Source: Pseudohalioglobus sediminis (lineage in GTDB: Bacteria; Pseudomonadota; Gammaproteobacteria; Pseudomonadales; Halieaceae). From it: a DNA stretch of 64,000 nucleotides. Where the stretch lies: positions 248,001 through 312,000 of the forward strand of contig NZ_VTUX01000003.1 of the NCBI RefSeq assembly GCF_008370495.1, in the 5' to 3' direction. Below, in pieces: positions 54,832 to 63,152 of this stretch. A program made the position numbers and the translations under genes. The notes below the pieces were generated by a model. That model saw only the letters and a program-made list of their open reading frames with translations, had not been told where the DNA came from and ran no database searches. The first letter of the stretch is position 1. Each line of letters begins with the position of its first letter.

Positions 54832-54880
54832 TTAATTATCATAAGGGTCGCTGTCAACGCGCCCACACAGGATACGAAGA

Positions 54881-56368
54881 ATGCCCCTCACAACACACTA
54901 CGAATCACTGTACATCGGTGGAAGCTGGGTAAAGCCTAAAGGCGGCGAAGCCTATACCGTGATTAACCCTGCCACCGAGGAAGCCGTCGGCGAGGTACCG
55001 GTTGGAACGGCCGCCGACGCCGATGCCGCCATTGCCGCTGCCAGGGAAGCGTTCGATCACGGCCCCTGGCCCAGGATGGATTGGCGCGAGCGCGCGGTGA
55101 TTCTGCAGCAATTCCACGATGTCCTGGTTGCCAGGAAGGACGAGATTGTCCAGCTCTGCGTTGCGGAAGCCGGGTCCATCATTCCCGTCGCCAGCATCAT
55201 GCAGTTTGATATGGCCCTGGACGGCCTGCAGTACTATATCGACCAGATTCAACGCCGCGAATTCGTCATACCCAGCTCCGTCTCGGCACACACCAACTGG
55301 GCCACAGGCGGCGAAACCCTCGGCAGCACCGTCAAGGTGTACGAGCCACTGGGTGTGTCCGTGGGCATTACCGCCTACAACTACCCGTTTTTCCTGAACC
55401 TGGCCAAGCTGGGCCCCGCCCTGGCGTCCGGCTGCACCTTTATTCTGAAGCCGGCGCCCCAGACGCCTCTGGAAGCGATGATTCTGGGCGAGATCGCAAG
55501 CGAAGTGGGCATTCCTCCCGGCGTCTTCAGTATTGTCACCGGTGGCGTAGACGTGGGCGAGAAACTGACCACGGATCCCAGGGTGGACCAGATATCCTTT
55601 ACCGGGTCGGACAAGGTCGGCGCGATAATCCAGGCCCAGGCAGCCCCCTCTCTCAAGCGAGTGGCCCTCGAACTGGGCGGCAAATCCGCCATGATCGTCT
55701 GCGAAGACGCCGACCTGGAACAGGCGGCCTTCGCCGGTGTGGTCAATTTCACTAACCAGTGCGGCCAGGGCTGTATTCTGCAAACACGGCAGCTAGTGCA
55801 CAATTCCATCAAGGATCAGTACATCGAGATGCTCAAGGCGATGGCAAGCCAGGTAAAAATGGGCGACCCCGCCGACCCCGATACCGGCATGGGGCCACTG
55901 ATCAGCGCCGCACAGCGCGAACGGGTGCTCGCCTATATCGAACAGGGCAAGTCCGATGGCAATTCGCTGGTCTACGGCGGCAGCATCCCACCGGGTCTGA
56001 ATCGCGGCTTTTTTGTCGAGCCTACGATTTTCGACTGCCCCAGCAACAGTACAGCGATTGCCCAGGAGGAAATTTTCGGCCCGGTAGTCTGCGTCATCGG
56101 CTTTGATACCGAAGACGAAGCCATTGCTATCGCCAACGACTCACAATACGGCCTGAGCGGCGGTGTCTTTTCACAGGACCCCGGCAGAGCCTACCGTATC
56201 GCCATGCAGATGCGCACCGGCGGCGTACTGATCAACGGGGGTGGCGGCCGGCTGAATCCCAGCGTACCCTTTGGAGGGTATAAACGGTCCGGCATTGGCC
56301 GCGAATACGGCGAAGAAGGCCTGAACGAGTACCTGGAAATCAAGGTCATCGATTTCCGGGCCGCCTGA
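54881..56368 (+). CDS. NAD(P)-dependent aldehyde dehydrogenase
   Basis: 495 residues. Catalytic Cys298 in TNQCGQGCIL, Glu264 in ALELGGKSA, and the cofactor segment ISFTGSDKVG are present. The extra Cys294 before the nucleophile differs from the common FxNQGQxC. It oxidises an aldehyde, perhaps one produced by P450 hydroxylation and SDR oxidation, to the acid. The start (ATG 54881) lies 50 bp after operator-like site 1. A DUF35 protein gene follows 56 bp downstream, likely in the same transcript. Confidence 0.92.
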   Translation: MPLTTHYESLYIGGSWVKPKGGEAYTVINPATEEAVGEVPVGTAADADAAIAAAREAFDHGPWPRMDWRERAVILQQFHDVLVARKDEIVQLCVAEAGSIIPVASIMQFDMALDGLQYYIDQIQRREFVIPSSVSAHTNWATGGETLGSTVKVYEPLGVSVGITAYNYPFFLNLAKLGPALASGCTFILKPAPQTPLEAMILGEIASEVGIPPGVFSIVTGGVDVGEKLTTDPRVDQISFTGSDKVGAIIQAQAAPSLKRVALELGGKSAMIVCEDADLEQAAFAGVVNFTNQCGQGCILQTRQLVHNSIKDQYIEMLKAMASQVKMGDPADPDTGMGPLISAAQRERVLAYIEQGKSDGNSLVYGGSIPPGLNRGFFVEPTIFDCPSNSTAIAQEEIFGPVVCVIGFDTEDEAIAIANDSQYGLSGGVFSQDPGRAYRIAMQMRTGGVLINGGGGRLNPSVPFGGYKRSGIGREYGEEGLNEYLEIKVIDFRAA

Positions 56369-56424
56369 ACCGCTCGTGCACCCAGGCGAAGACAGACAAC
56401 AGAATTCCGAGGAAGAGTGAATCA

Positions 56425-56835
56425 GTGGGAAATCCCGTACCAAGAACACTACCCGACGTTGAGCCGCACACCGAGGCATTCTGGACGGGGGGTAAGTCAG
56501 GCCATCTGATGATCAACCAGTGCCAGGCCTGCCAGCGCTATGTTCACCCCCCCGTGCCCATGTGCCCCTCCTGTCACAGCAGAGACGTCACCGCGGTAGC
56601 CGTGTCAGGCATGGCCACGGTGGCGTCCTATACCGTCAACCATATGCCCTGGGTGCCAGACCTGCCCGTGCCCTATGTGTTCGCCGCCGTGGAACTCGAC
56701 GAACAGCAGGGCCTGCACTTGAGCACCGAAATTATCAACATCGATCCCGAGGCGGTGTCCATCGGTATGCCGGTGCAGGTGGTATTCGAACAGCAGGAAG
56801 ATATTTACCTCCCCCTGTTTGAACCCCGGTCGTAA
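56425..56835 (+). CDS. DUF35 / OB-fold zinc-ribbon protein
   Basis: 136 residues from GTG 56425 (GAGGAAGAG just upstream). The zinc-ribbon cysteines are C33, C36, C47 and C50 (CQACQ and CPSC), followed by an OB-fold (VASYTVNHMPW, YVFAAVELDEQ). DUF35 proteins partner with thiolase-like enzymes; in steroid side-chain degradation a DUF35 protein binds the aldolase Ltp2. The thiolase-like protein at 60110 is the obvious partner here. The stop is followed at once by a palindromic repeat. Confidence 0.87.
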   Translation: MGNPVPRTLPDVEPHTEAFWTGGKSGHLMINQCQACQRYVHPPVPMCPSCHSRDVTAVAVSGMATVASYTVNHMPWVPDLPVPYVFAAVELDEQQGLHLSTEIINIDPEAVSIGMPVQVVFEQQEDIYLPLFEPRS

Positions 56836-56837
56836 AT

Positions 56838-56882
56838 GGGGGACAGACCACATTTAATGCCATTTAAAAGTGGTCTGTCCCC
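56838..56882. repeat. Palindromic repeat with GGGGACAGACCAC arms
   Basis: Left arm 56839-56851 and right arm 56870-56882 are exact reverse complements, with an A/T-rich imperfect stem between. The core resembles the GGGACAGACCAC element found near REP-associated Y1 transposases in many proteobacteria. It may also terminate transcription between two convergent genes. Confidence 0.6.
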
Positions 56883-56891
56883 AATAACTAT

Positions 56892-57884
56892 CTACCCGGC
56901 TAACTTACTCGGCAGGCCGCGCTCAACTATTTCAGCCGCCTCGGCAACAATGCGCTCCACCAGTTCACTACAGCTGGGAATATCGTCGATCAGGCCAACC
57001 ACCATACCGGTGGTAATCACCCCCCGATCCTTGTTGCCCTCCAGCCAGGCCTCTCGCTGTCGCGGCCCTGCCACCAGCTCGCGGACATCTTCAAACTGTA
57101 AATCCTGGCCTTTATCCCGCTCTATCTGCAGGACAGCTTCGGTTACCTCGTTCTTCAAGAACCGCGCCGTATTGCGCAGGGGGCGATAGAGCAAGCGGGT
57201 ATCCCGCTCAGACGACTCGACATAGGCGCGCTTGATATTGTCGTGGACAGGGGCTTCCCGGGTCGCAACAAACCGGGTACCCATATTGATGCCTTCGGCC
57301 CCGAGCGCCAGGGCCGCGACAAGTCCCTGCCCATTGCCAAATCCACCCGACGCTAACACCGGGATATCCAGTTGCCGGCTTGCTGCTGGCACCAGCACCA
57401 TATTGGAGACGTCGTCCTCACCCGGGTGCCCTGCGCACTCGAAGCCATCGATGCTGACGATATCCACGCCGATACGCTGCGCGGTCAGGGCATGGCGCAC
57501 GGACACCGCCTTGTGAATACAGACCAGACCCCCTTCCTTGAACTTCGGGATGTATTGCTCCGGGTTGCGGCCCGCCGTCTCGACAGCTGCCACCTTTGAG
57601 CTGGCAATAACATCGGCGTACTCATCGAAGGGCACCGGATTGATTGTGGGCAGAATGGTCAGGTTGATACCGAAGGGTTTGTCGGTCATTTCCCTCGTTC
57701 TGGCGATCTCAAGCTCCAGGTTTTCCGGAGAGCCGGTGGTCAGGGCCGTCACCATACCCAGCGCTCCGGCATTGGAAACCGCCGCAGCCAACTCAGCACG
57801 GCCTACCGTGGTCATTCCACCACACACTACCGGGTGGTCTATCCCCAGAAGCTCCGTGATTCGCGTTGTAAAGACCCGCTTCAT
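56892..57884 (-). CDS. Nitronate monooxygenase family flavoprotein (second copy)
   Basis: 330 residues. VVCGGMTTVGRAELAAAVSNAGALGMV, FECAGHPGEDD and VLASGGFGNGQGLVAAL are family-typical of FMN-binding TIM barrels. The active-site His region (VSIDGFECAGHPG) differs from the copy at 29128, which has VVEGGEGGG. In catabolic regulons of this type such proteins may act as enoyl or dienoyl reductases; its real substrate is not known. The start is 51 bp from operator-like site 2, divergent from the hydratase gene at 57993. Confidence 0.87.
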   Translation of the reverse strand: MKRVFTTRITELLGIDHPVVCGGMTTVGRAELAAAVSNAGALGMVTALTTGSPENLELEIARTREMTDKPFGINLTILPTINPVPFDEYADVIASSKVAAVETAGRNPEQYIPKFKEGGLVCIHKAVSVRHALTAQRIGVDIVSIDGFECAGHPGEDDVSNMVLVPAASRQLDIPVLASGGFGNGQGLVAALALGAEGINMGTRFVATREAPVHDNIKRAYVESSERDTRLLYRPLRNTARFLKNEVTEAVLQIERDKGQDLQFEDVRELVAGPRQREAWLEGNKDRGVITTGMVVGLIDDIPSCSELVERIVAEAAEIVERGLPSKLAG

Positions 57885-57934
57885 TCAAATGCACCTTCTA
57901 TCAGCCCAATAAAGAGATCGCCCACCCTACTATT

Positions 57935-57954
57935 ACTAGTCACTACTGTAAAGT
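57935..57954. promoter_or_regulatory. Operator-like site 2 (nitronate monooxygenase / hydratase divergent promoter)
   Basis: ACTAGTCACTACTGTAAAGT, matching ACTnnnCACnnnTGTAAAG. Its left half-site is the weakest of the three. It lies 51 bp before the minus-strand gene and about 40 bp before the hydratase start. Confidence 0.58.
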
Positions 57955-57992
57955 TAATATACAATGCCCCGTTATGCACAGGAGCCAGATTG

Positions 57993-59273
57993 ATGAGTGA
58001 AAGCAAAACCGAACAGTCCGACACCGGCAAAATCACAGATACCACGCTGCGCCGAATGCAGGAACGCGTTGGCGTAGAGGTACCGGAACCCCGACGCTAC
58101 CACAACGATGTGGTCACCCAGGATGGATCGCGCCACTTTTGCTGGGGCTATGGGGATGACAACCCGCTCTACTGCGATGCCAACTATGCCAAAGATACCC
58201 GCTGGGGCGGCCTGATCACCGCGCCCGGGTTTACCTACACCATGGGAGAGAATGACGTCCCTCCCCTGCCCCCGGAACTCAAGCAGAAGTTGAAGGGCGA
58301 TCCGCTCACTGGACTGGGCGCGTACCAGGCGGAAATGACTTTTGAGTGGTGGAAACCCTTACGCGAAGGCGATCGCTGCTACTTACGCAAGGCCCTGGTC
58401 GGCACCCGGCTGGCGGAGGGTCGCGTGGGCGGCAAGTCGATTCACGAAGTACGCGGGATCTTCCAGCGCAACCAGGATGGCGAGCCTGTAGCCGCACGGC
58501 GAGGCCTGTTTATCGCCAACGAGCGCAGCCAGGACAAGGGTGACAAAAAGACCGAGAAGAAAAAAAAGCCGATGTCGCTCCCTGAGCCCTATAGCGATGA
58601 GGAACTTGCTGAAATCGATGCCTGCTACGAAGCAGAGGACGGCATTCGCAGAGGAACAACCCCCCGCTACTGGGAAGATGTGGCAGTGGGTGACAGCCTG
58701 CCGAAGATGGTCAAGGGCCCCCTGAAACTCACCGACCTGATTCTCTGGCACATGGGCTGGGGCCTGCAGATCTCGCCCCCGGGGGCATTCAAGCTGACCT
58801 ACGACGTACGCAAGAAGGTACCCGGTCTGTTCCCCAAGGACCACCTCGGGGTGCCCGACACGGTGCAGCGCTGCCACTGGCAGGAGGACTGGGCACAGCA
58901 ACTGGGCTTCCCGGGGCCCTACGATTACGGCGGCCAGCGCGAGGTATGGCTCACGCACCTGCTGACCAACTGGATGGGTGATGACGGCTGGCTGTGGAAG
59001 TTCTCGGTGCAGCACCGCAAGTTCAACTTTCTCGGGGATACCTCCTGGCTGCATGGCGAGGTCACCGACAAGCGCGAGCAGGACGGCCGATTCGAGGTAC
59101 ACCTGGATGTGTGGTGCCTGAACCGTGCAGGTGAAAAATCCAGCCTGGGCAACGCCGTCGTACTGCTGCCCTCCAAAGAGCATGGCGAAGTTCTGCTACC
59201 GGAGCCGCCAGCGGACAATCTCACCGACCTGATTCAGTTCGAGGTCGAGAAATACAACCAGGAACACGCCTGA
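57993..59273 (+). CDS. Double-hotdog MaoC-type acyl dehydratase
   Basis: 426 residues from ATG 57993 (AGGAG 8 bases before). Two hotdog units: an N-terminal FAS1-dehydratase-like part (HFCWGYGDDNPLYCDANYAKD, GLITAPGFTY) and a C-terminal part (YWEDVAVGD, GGQREVWLTHLLTNWMGDDGWL), joined by a Lys-rich linker around residue 185. Such proteins hydrate enoyl-CoAs. It is transcribed with the SDR at 59313, giving consecutive hydratase and dehydrogenase activities for beta-oxidation. Confidence 0.85.
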   Translation: MSESKTEQSDTGKITDTTLRRMQERVGVEVPEPRRYHNDVVTQDGSRHFCWGYGDDNPLYCDANYAKDTRWGGLITAPGFTYTMGENDVPPLPPELKQKLKGDPLTGLGAYQAEMTFEWWKPLREGDRCYLRKALVGTRLAEGRVGGKSIHEVRGIFQRNQDGEPVAARRGLFIANERSQDKGDKKTEKKKKPMSLPEPYSDEELAEIDACYEAEDGIRRGTTPRYWEDVAVGDSLPKMVKGPLKLTDLILWHMGWGLQISPPGAFKLTYDVRKKVPGLFPKDHLGVPDTVQRCHWQEDWAQQLGFPGPYDYGGQREVWLTHLLTNWMGDDGWLWKFSVQHRKFNFLGDTSWLHGEVTDKREQDGRFEVHLDVWCLNRAGEKSSLGNAVVLLPSKEHGEVLLPEPPADNLTDLIQFEVEKYNQEHA

Positions 59274-59312
59274 TACCAGTCCGCGATCAGGCAGTAACTC
59301 ACGGAGAAAAAC

Positions 59313-60065
59313 ATGGATTTACAGAATAAAGTCGCCATCATCACTGGCGGCTCAGGTGGCCTGGGAATGGCAGCAGCGAAGGCGTATCTCGCCAAGGGTG
59401 CAAAGGTTGCAGTCTTTGACCTACAAGAGGGTGACGCCGGAGCATTGGCCGAGGCAAACCCGGGGCAGATAAAATATTACGAGACCAACGTCACCAGCGA
59501 AGAAAATGTCGCCGCCAATATCAACCAGGTTGTGGAAGATTTCGGCGCTATCGATGTCTGCATCAACTGCGCCGGCTTCGGCCCCAGCGCGAAGACCTAC
59601 AGCAGCCGCAAGGGTCCCCACCCGCTGGACCAGTTTCAGAACGTGATTAACGTCAACCTGGTGGGAACTTTCAACGTACTGCGTCTCGCCGTCGAGAAGA
59701 TGAGTGCCAACGAGGGTGAAGAAAAAGGCGTCATCATCAACACCGCCTCCGTGGCCTACATGGATGGCCAGAAGGGCCAGGCTGCCTATAGCGCCAGCAA
59801 GGCCGGCATTGTCGGCATGACCCTGCCGATCGCCCGGGATCTCGCGGAACTGGGCGTACGCATCAACGTGATTGCCCCGGGGCTGATGGGCACGCCCGCG
59901 ATGATGGCCATGCCAGAAGATTTTCGCCAGGGCCTGGAGCGCCTGGTGCAGTATCCGAAGCGCCTGGGACAGCCGGAAGAGTTCGCCCTGCTGGCCACCC
60001 AGATTGCGGAAAATCCCTATCTCAACGGTGAAACCATTCGCCTGGACGGCGCCATACGCATGTAA
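59313..60065 (+). CDS. SDR of the 3-hydroxyacyl-CoA / 17-beta-HSD10-like type
   Basis: 250 residues. GGSGGLG near residue 12, FDLQEGD (Asp, NAD preference), NCAG, INTASVAY and the catalytic YSASK. LGVRINVIAPGLMGTPAM and the C-terminal RLDGAIRM strongly resemble type-10 hydroxysteroid/3-hydroxyacyl-CoA dehydrogenases. It follows the hydratase 39 bp downstream with AGGAG-like sequence (CGGAGAAAA) before its ATG and would perform the third step of beta-oxidation. Confidence 0.88.
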   Translation: MDLQNKVAIITGGSGGLGMAAAKAYLAKGAKVAVFDLQEGDAGALAEANPGQIKYYETNVTSEENVAANINQVVEDFGAIDVCINCAGFGPSAKTYSSRKGPHPLDQFQNVINVNLVGTFNVLRLAVEKMSANEGEEKGVIINTASVAYMDGQKGQAAYSASKAGIVGMTLPIARDLAELGVRINVIAPGLMGTPAMMAMPEDFRQGLERLVQYPKRLGQPEEFALLATQIAENPYLNGETIRLDGAIRM

Positions 60066-60109
60066 AGCGTCTTGGGGCCGTGGCTATCGCCTGCCCGACC
60101 TGGCGGGCG

Positions 60110-61294
60110 CTAGTCTGTCCTGAGCAGGAAACAGGACCCGAGCGGCCCACCGCCGTTCGCCACCGCAGCAACCCGAGGTTGCCTGCCCAACTGGCGCTCA
60201 CCCGCCTCCCCCTTCAATTGCAGGATCGCCTCGTAAAAGTAGCCAAAGCCATGGGTGCGCCCCCCTGACAGCTGGCCGCCATTGGTATTCAGCGGCAACT
60301 GGCCATCCCGGGCTATATTGCCGCCGCCCTGCAGGAAATCCCTGGCCTCCCCCTTTTTACAAAAGCCGAGGGCCTCTATCCAGGATAAGGCCAACATGGA
60401 AAAACCATCGTAGAGCTGCGCTGTTTCGACATCTGCCGGCGTCAGCTCAGTTTGTGACCACATTGCAGACGCAGCATCGTGGGCAGCCATCTCGGTCAGG
60501 TCTGGTGAATAGTTGTCCCAGGAATCCTGGCCGTGAAGCGCGCAGCCCATCGCCTCGAGATAAATGGGGCTGGCAACATCCTTCGCTACCTCAGCACGGG
60601 ATACAATAATCGCCGTACTGGCATCCACCGGCACATCACAATCGAACAGGCACAGCGGTGAACTGATCATGCGTGCGTTGAGGTAATCCTCCATAATCAG
60701 CGGCTCAGTGAACACCGCCTTGGGGTTCAGTGCCGCATTACGCCTGTTGTTGGTGGCGATCTCTCCCAGCGTTTCACGGCTGGTGCCGTAGTCGTGAAAG
60801 TGTCGCTGGGCGTACAGTGCAACGCTATTTACGGCTGAATAACCGCGAAAGGGAACCATCCACTGAAACGGCCCGGAAATCCGCTCGCCGCCCGTCCCCG
60901 AGACACTGGCCTTGCGATCCGCTGTTACCGAAGATGCCTCCGTCACAGTGCGGAAAACCAGCACGTGGCGACACAAGCCACTGGCCACGGCGGCGCAGGC
61001 GTTGACGATCGCACCGGCCTGGGCCGGACCTTCCCAGCCCGCGGAATGCCAGCTCAACTTCAGCCCCAGTGCATTCTTGACGTCAGCCAGGGCTACGGGA
61101 CCGAATCCCGGTGAGATATCCTTGCGGACCCCAGGATAGGAGCAGAGACCGTCGATATCGGCAATATCCAGGCCGGCATGGGCGATCGCCTCCAGTGCGG
61201 CATCCAGCGTAAGGTCGATTGCCGACCGGTCGAGTTTGCGCCCGACCTGAGACTGGCCTACACCGCTGAAAACAACCTGTTTCGCATCAAACAT
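60110..61294 (-). CDS. Thiolase-like lipid-transfer protein without the nucleophilic cysteine (Ltp2/aldolase-like)
   Basis: 394 residues from the ATG at 61294. It has the SCP2-thiolase fold, but the region of the usual nucleophilic Cys reads SAGWEGPAQAG, and the C-terminal Cys-Gly motif is replaced by VANGGGPLG. A tyrosine is in AQLYDGFS, and NTNGGQLSGGRTHG is present. This matches thiolase-like retro-aldolases of the Ltp2 type, which release a short acyl-CoA with a DUF35 partner, better than true thiolases. Operator-like site 3 lies 74 bp upstream, divergent from the P450 gene. Confidence 0.82.
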   Translation of the reverse strand: MFDAKQVVFSGVGQSQVGRKLDRSAIDLTLDAALEAIAHAGLDIADIDGLCSYPGVRKDISPGFGPVALADVKNALGLKLSWHSAGWEGPAQAGAIVNACAAVASGLCRHVLVFRTVTEASSVTADRKASVSGTGGERISGPFQWMVPFRGYSAVNSVALYAQRHFHDYGTSRETLGEIATNNRRNAALNPKAVFTEPLIMEDYLNARMISSPLCLFDCDVPVDASTAIIVSRAEVAKDVASPIYLEAMGCALHGQDSWDNYSPDLTEMAAHDAASAMWSQTELTPADVETAQLYDGFSMLALSWIEALGFCKKGEARDFLQGGGNIARDGQLPLNTNGGQLSGGRTHGFGYFYEAILQLKGEAGERQLGRQPRVAAVANGGGPLGSCFLLRTD

Positions 61295-61368
61295 GCAGAT
61301 TTCCCGCTTCACATAAATACCAACGCGCCTGAAATTCAGTATACCGACAGGCAAGCTAACTGCATTTA

Positions 61369-61388
61369 TCTTTACAGATGTGTACAGT
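61369..61388. promoter_or_regulatory. Operator-like site 3 (thiolase-like / P450 divergent promoter)
   Basis: Read on the minus strand: ACTGTACACATCTGTAAAGA, matching ACTnnnCACnnnTGTAAAG with half-sites CTGTACA and TGTAAAG around CATC. It is about 75 bp from each flanking start. Confidence 0.6.
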
Positions 61389-61464
61389 TTATGTAATCTG
61401 ACGGCACATCACAACACCGGAATAGGCCGGCTCGGCCACGTCGCGAACTCACAGGCTATACCAT

Positions 61465-62682
61465 ATGACTACCATGTTCGATTACACGATACCTGATCAT
61501 ATTCCAGAAGAACTGATCTTTCCTCTGGATGGTGAGTCCCACCCGCAATTAAAGAAAAATCCGTTTGCGGTATTCGCTGATTTGCATAAAGAGGCACCGC
61601 CGATATTCTTCAATCCAGCGGCCTTTCAGGGAGCGGGAGGCTGGTCGATCTCCGATGGCGCGATCATAAAGGAAGTTCTGCAGAATCCCGAGCTGTTTTC
61701 CTCGAAAAACAACACGGGTTTTTCCTTCCTGTTGGGACGAGAACTGGACCTGATCCCGCTGGAGATCGACCCGCCCGAACACATGAAGTACCGGATCCAC
61801 TTCAACAAACCGCTGTCCCCCCGCTCAATAGCGCCCAGGGAAGAGTCGGTTCGATCCACGGCGATTTCACTATTGGAGAAGTTTCAATCCAGTGGCCAGT
61901 GTGAGTTCGTGGAGGACTTTGCTATTCATTTCCCGGTGCGCATTTTCATGGACCTGTTCGGCATGCCACCAGAGGATTTCGACCGAATCCTCGACTATGA
62001 AAACAAATTGCTGCACGTATCCAATACGATCGAAACTCGAAGCCAGGCAGCCCGGGATATCTATGACTACCTTGTCGACCTGCTTGCTGACAAGCGCGCC
62101 AACCCCAAGGACGACCTGGCCAGCGCCATACTGGGGTTCACCGTCGACGACCGTCAACTGACCGACAAGGAGATACTGGGTATGTATTTCCTGCTGTTCG
62201 TCGGCGGGCTGGACACGGTAGCCTCTTCACTGGGCTTCGCCTGGCGCTACCTGGCGGCCAATCCCAAGGCGCAGCAGCAGTTGCGGGAGAATCCGGACCT
62301 GATTCCCGGTGCGATCGAGGAGTTCTTCCGTATGCACTCAGTGGTGGAAGTACGGCGCAGCGTGACAAAGGATGTGGAATTTCACGGTGTACAGCTAAAA
62401 CAGGGCGACTTCGTCAACCTAATTACAGCGGTGGCCAGCCTCGACAGCAAGGAGTTCGAGAACCCCCTGGAAGCGGACTTTGAGCGCTCCCCCAATCGGC
62501 ACTGTGCGTTCGTGTTCGGGCCCCACCGCTGCATGGGATCCAACCTGGCGCGACTGGAGATGCGGGTGGCTCTGGAGGAATGGCTCAACCGGCTGCCTGA
62601 ATTCAGCATTGAGGAAGACGCAGAAATCGATGTCAACCTGGGCGCTGTTGTCTCCCTCGCCAGGCTTCCGCTGGTCTGGTAA
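61465..62682 (+). CDS. Cytochrome P450, CYP101/CYP111-like
   Basis: 405 residues, soluble. I-helix GGLDT at 247-251, ExxR as EFFR at 286-289, and haem ligand Cys356 in FVFGPHRCMG (F-x-x-G-x-x-x-C-x-G). The opening TIPDHIPEEL is like the terpene and camphor hydroxylases CYP101 and CYP111. It inserts oxygen into an unactivated C-H bond, using electrons from one of the two ferredoxins at 53120 and 54570. It is divergent from the thiolase-like gene, with an NTF2-like gene 44 bp downstream. Confidence 0.93.
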   Translation: MTTMFDYTIPDHIPEELIFPLDGESHPQLKKNPFAVFADLHKEAPPIFFNPAAFQGAGGWSISDGAIIKEVLQNPELFSSKNNTGFSFLLGRELDLIPLEIDPPEHMKYRIHFNKPLSPRSIAPREESVRSTAISLLEKFQSSGQCEFVEDFAIHFPVRIFMDLFGMPPEDFDRILDYENKLLHVSNTIETRSQAARDIYDYLVDLLADKRANPKDDLASAILGFTVDDRQLTDKEILGMYFLLFVGGLDTVASSLGFAWRYLAANPKAQQQLRENPDLIPGAIEEFFRMHSVVEVRRSVTKDVEFHGVQLKQGDFVNLITAVASLDSKEFENPLEADFERSPNRHCAFVFGPHRCMGSNLARLEMRVALEEWLNRLPEFSIEEDAEIDVNLGAVVSLARLPLVW

Positions 62683-62726
62683 AAGTACCGTAAACCCGCG
62701 AGACGATAACTAAATCAGGAGCTGAT

Positions 62727-63131
62727 ATGAGCAAGAGCGTTGAAGAGAAGGTCTACAGGGAATTTTCCGATGCTGTCAACAGCGGCGACCTGGAAGGTGC
62801 CTTTAAGAACACCACTGAGGACATAACTTTCAGGCCAATTGGCACCCATCAAGAACTGGGCCGTGAATTCAAAGGGATGCAGGACATCCTGGAAAATTGC
62901 TGGATGAAGGTTTTCCAGCATATCGATGAGAACGGCGTCGCAATCACCGTAAATGACATTGTGACAGCGGATGGTATCGCCTTTGTACAGTTCAACGGGA
63001 AAGCAAAGGGCCGGACAGGTATGCCTTACAACAACGAGTATGTGCACCTGCTCCGCTACCGAGACGACAAGATCTGCAGTATTACCGAGTTCCTGGACAC
63101 GAACCTGTTTTACAAGTTACTGGAACAATAG
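62727..63131 (+). CDS. NTF2-like (SnoaL-type) protein
   Basis: 134 residues from ATG 62727 with AGGAGCTGAT before it. Cone-shaped alpha+beta fold inferred from the N-terminal helix (KVYREFSDAVNSGDLEGAFKNTTED), ITFRPIG, and strands ending VHLLRYRDDKICSITEFLDTN. Family members include SnoaL-like cyclases, ketosteroid isomerase and hydratases. No ketosteroid-isomerase Asp/Tyr set can be assigned with confidence. It lies between the P450 and a flavoprotein in the same transcript and likely acts on the P450 pathway. Confidence 0.83.
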   Translation: MSKSVEEKVYREFSDAVNSGDLEGAFKNTTEDITFRPIGTHQELGREFKGMQDILENCWMKVFQHIDENGVAITVNDIVTADGIAFVQFNGKAKGRTGMPYNNEYVHLLRYRDDKICSITEFLDTNLFYKLLEQ

Positions 63132-63152
63132 AGCCCCCGACGGAGGAATAGC

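Noticed and set aside
60110-61294. Simple acetyl-CoA acetyltransferase
   Set aside because: The expected nucleophilic Cys is missing and a DUF35 partner is present, so a retro-aldolase role is favoured.
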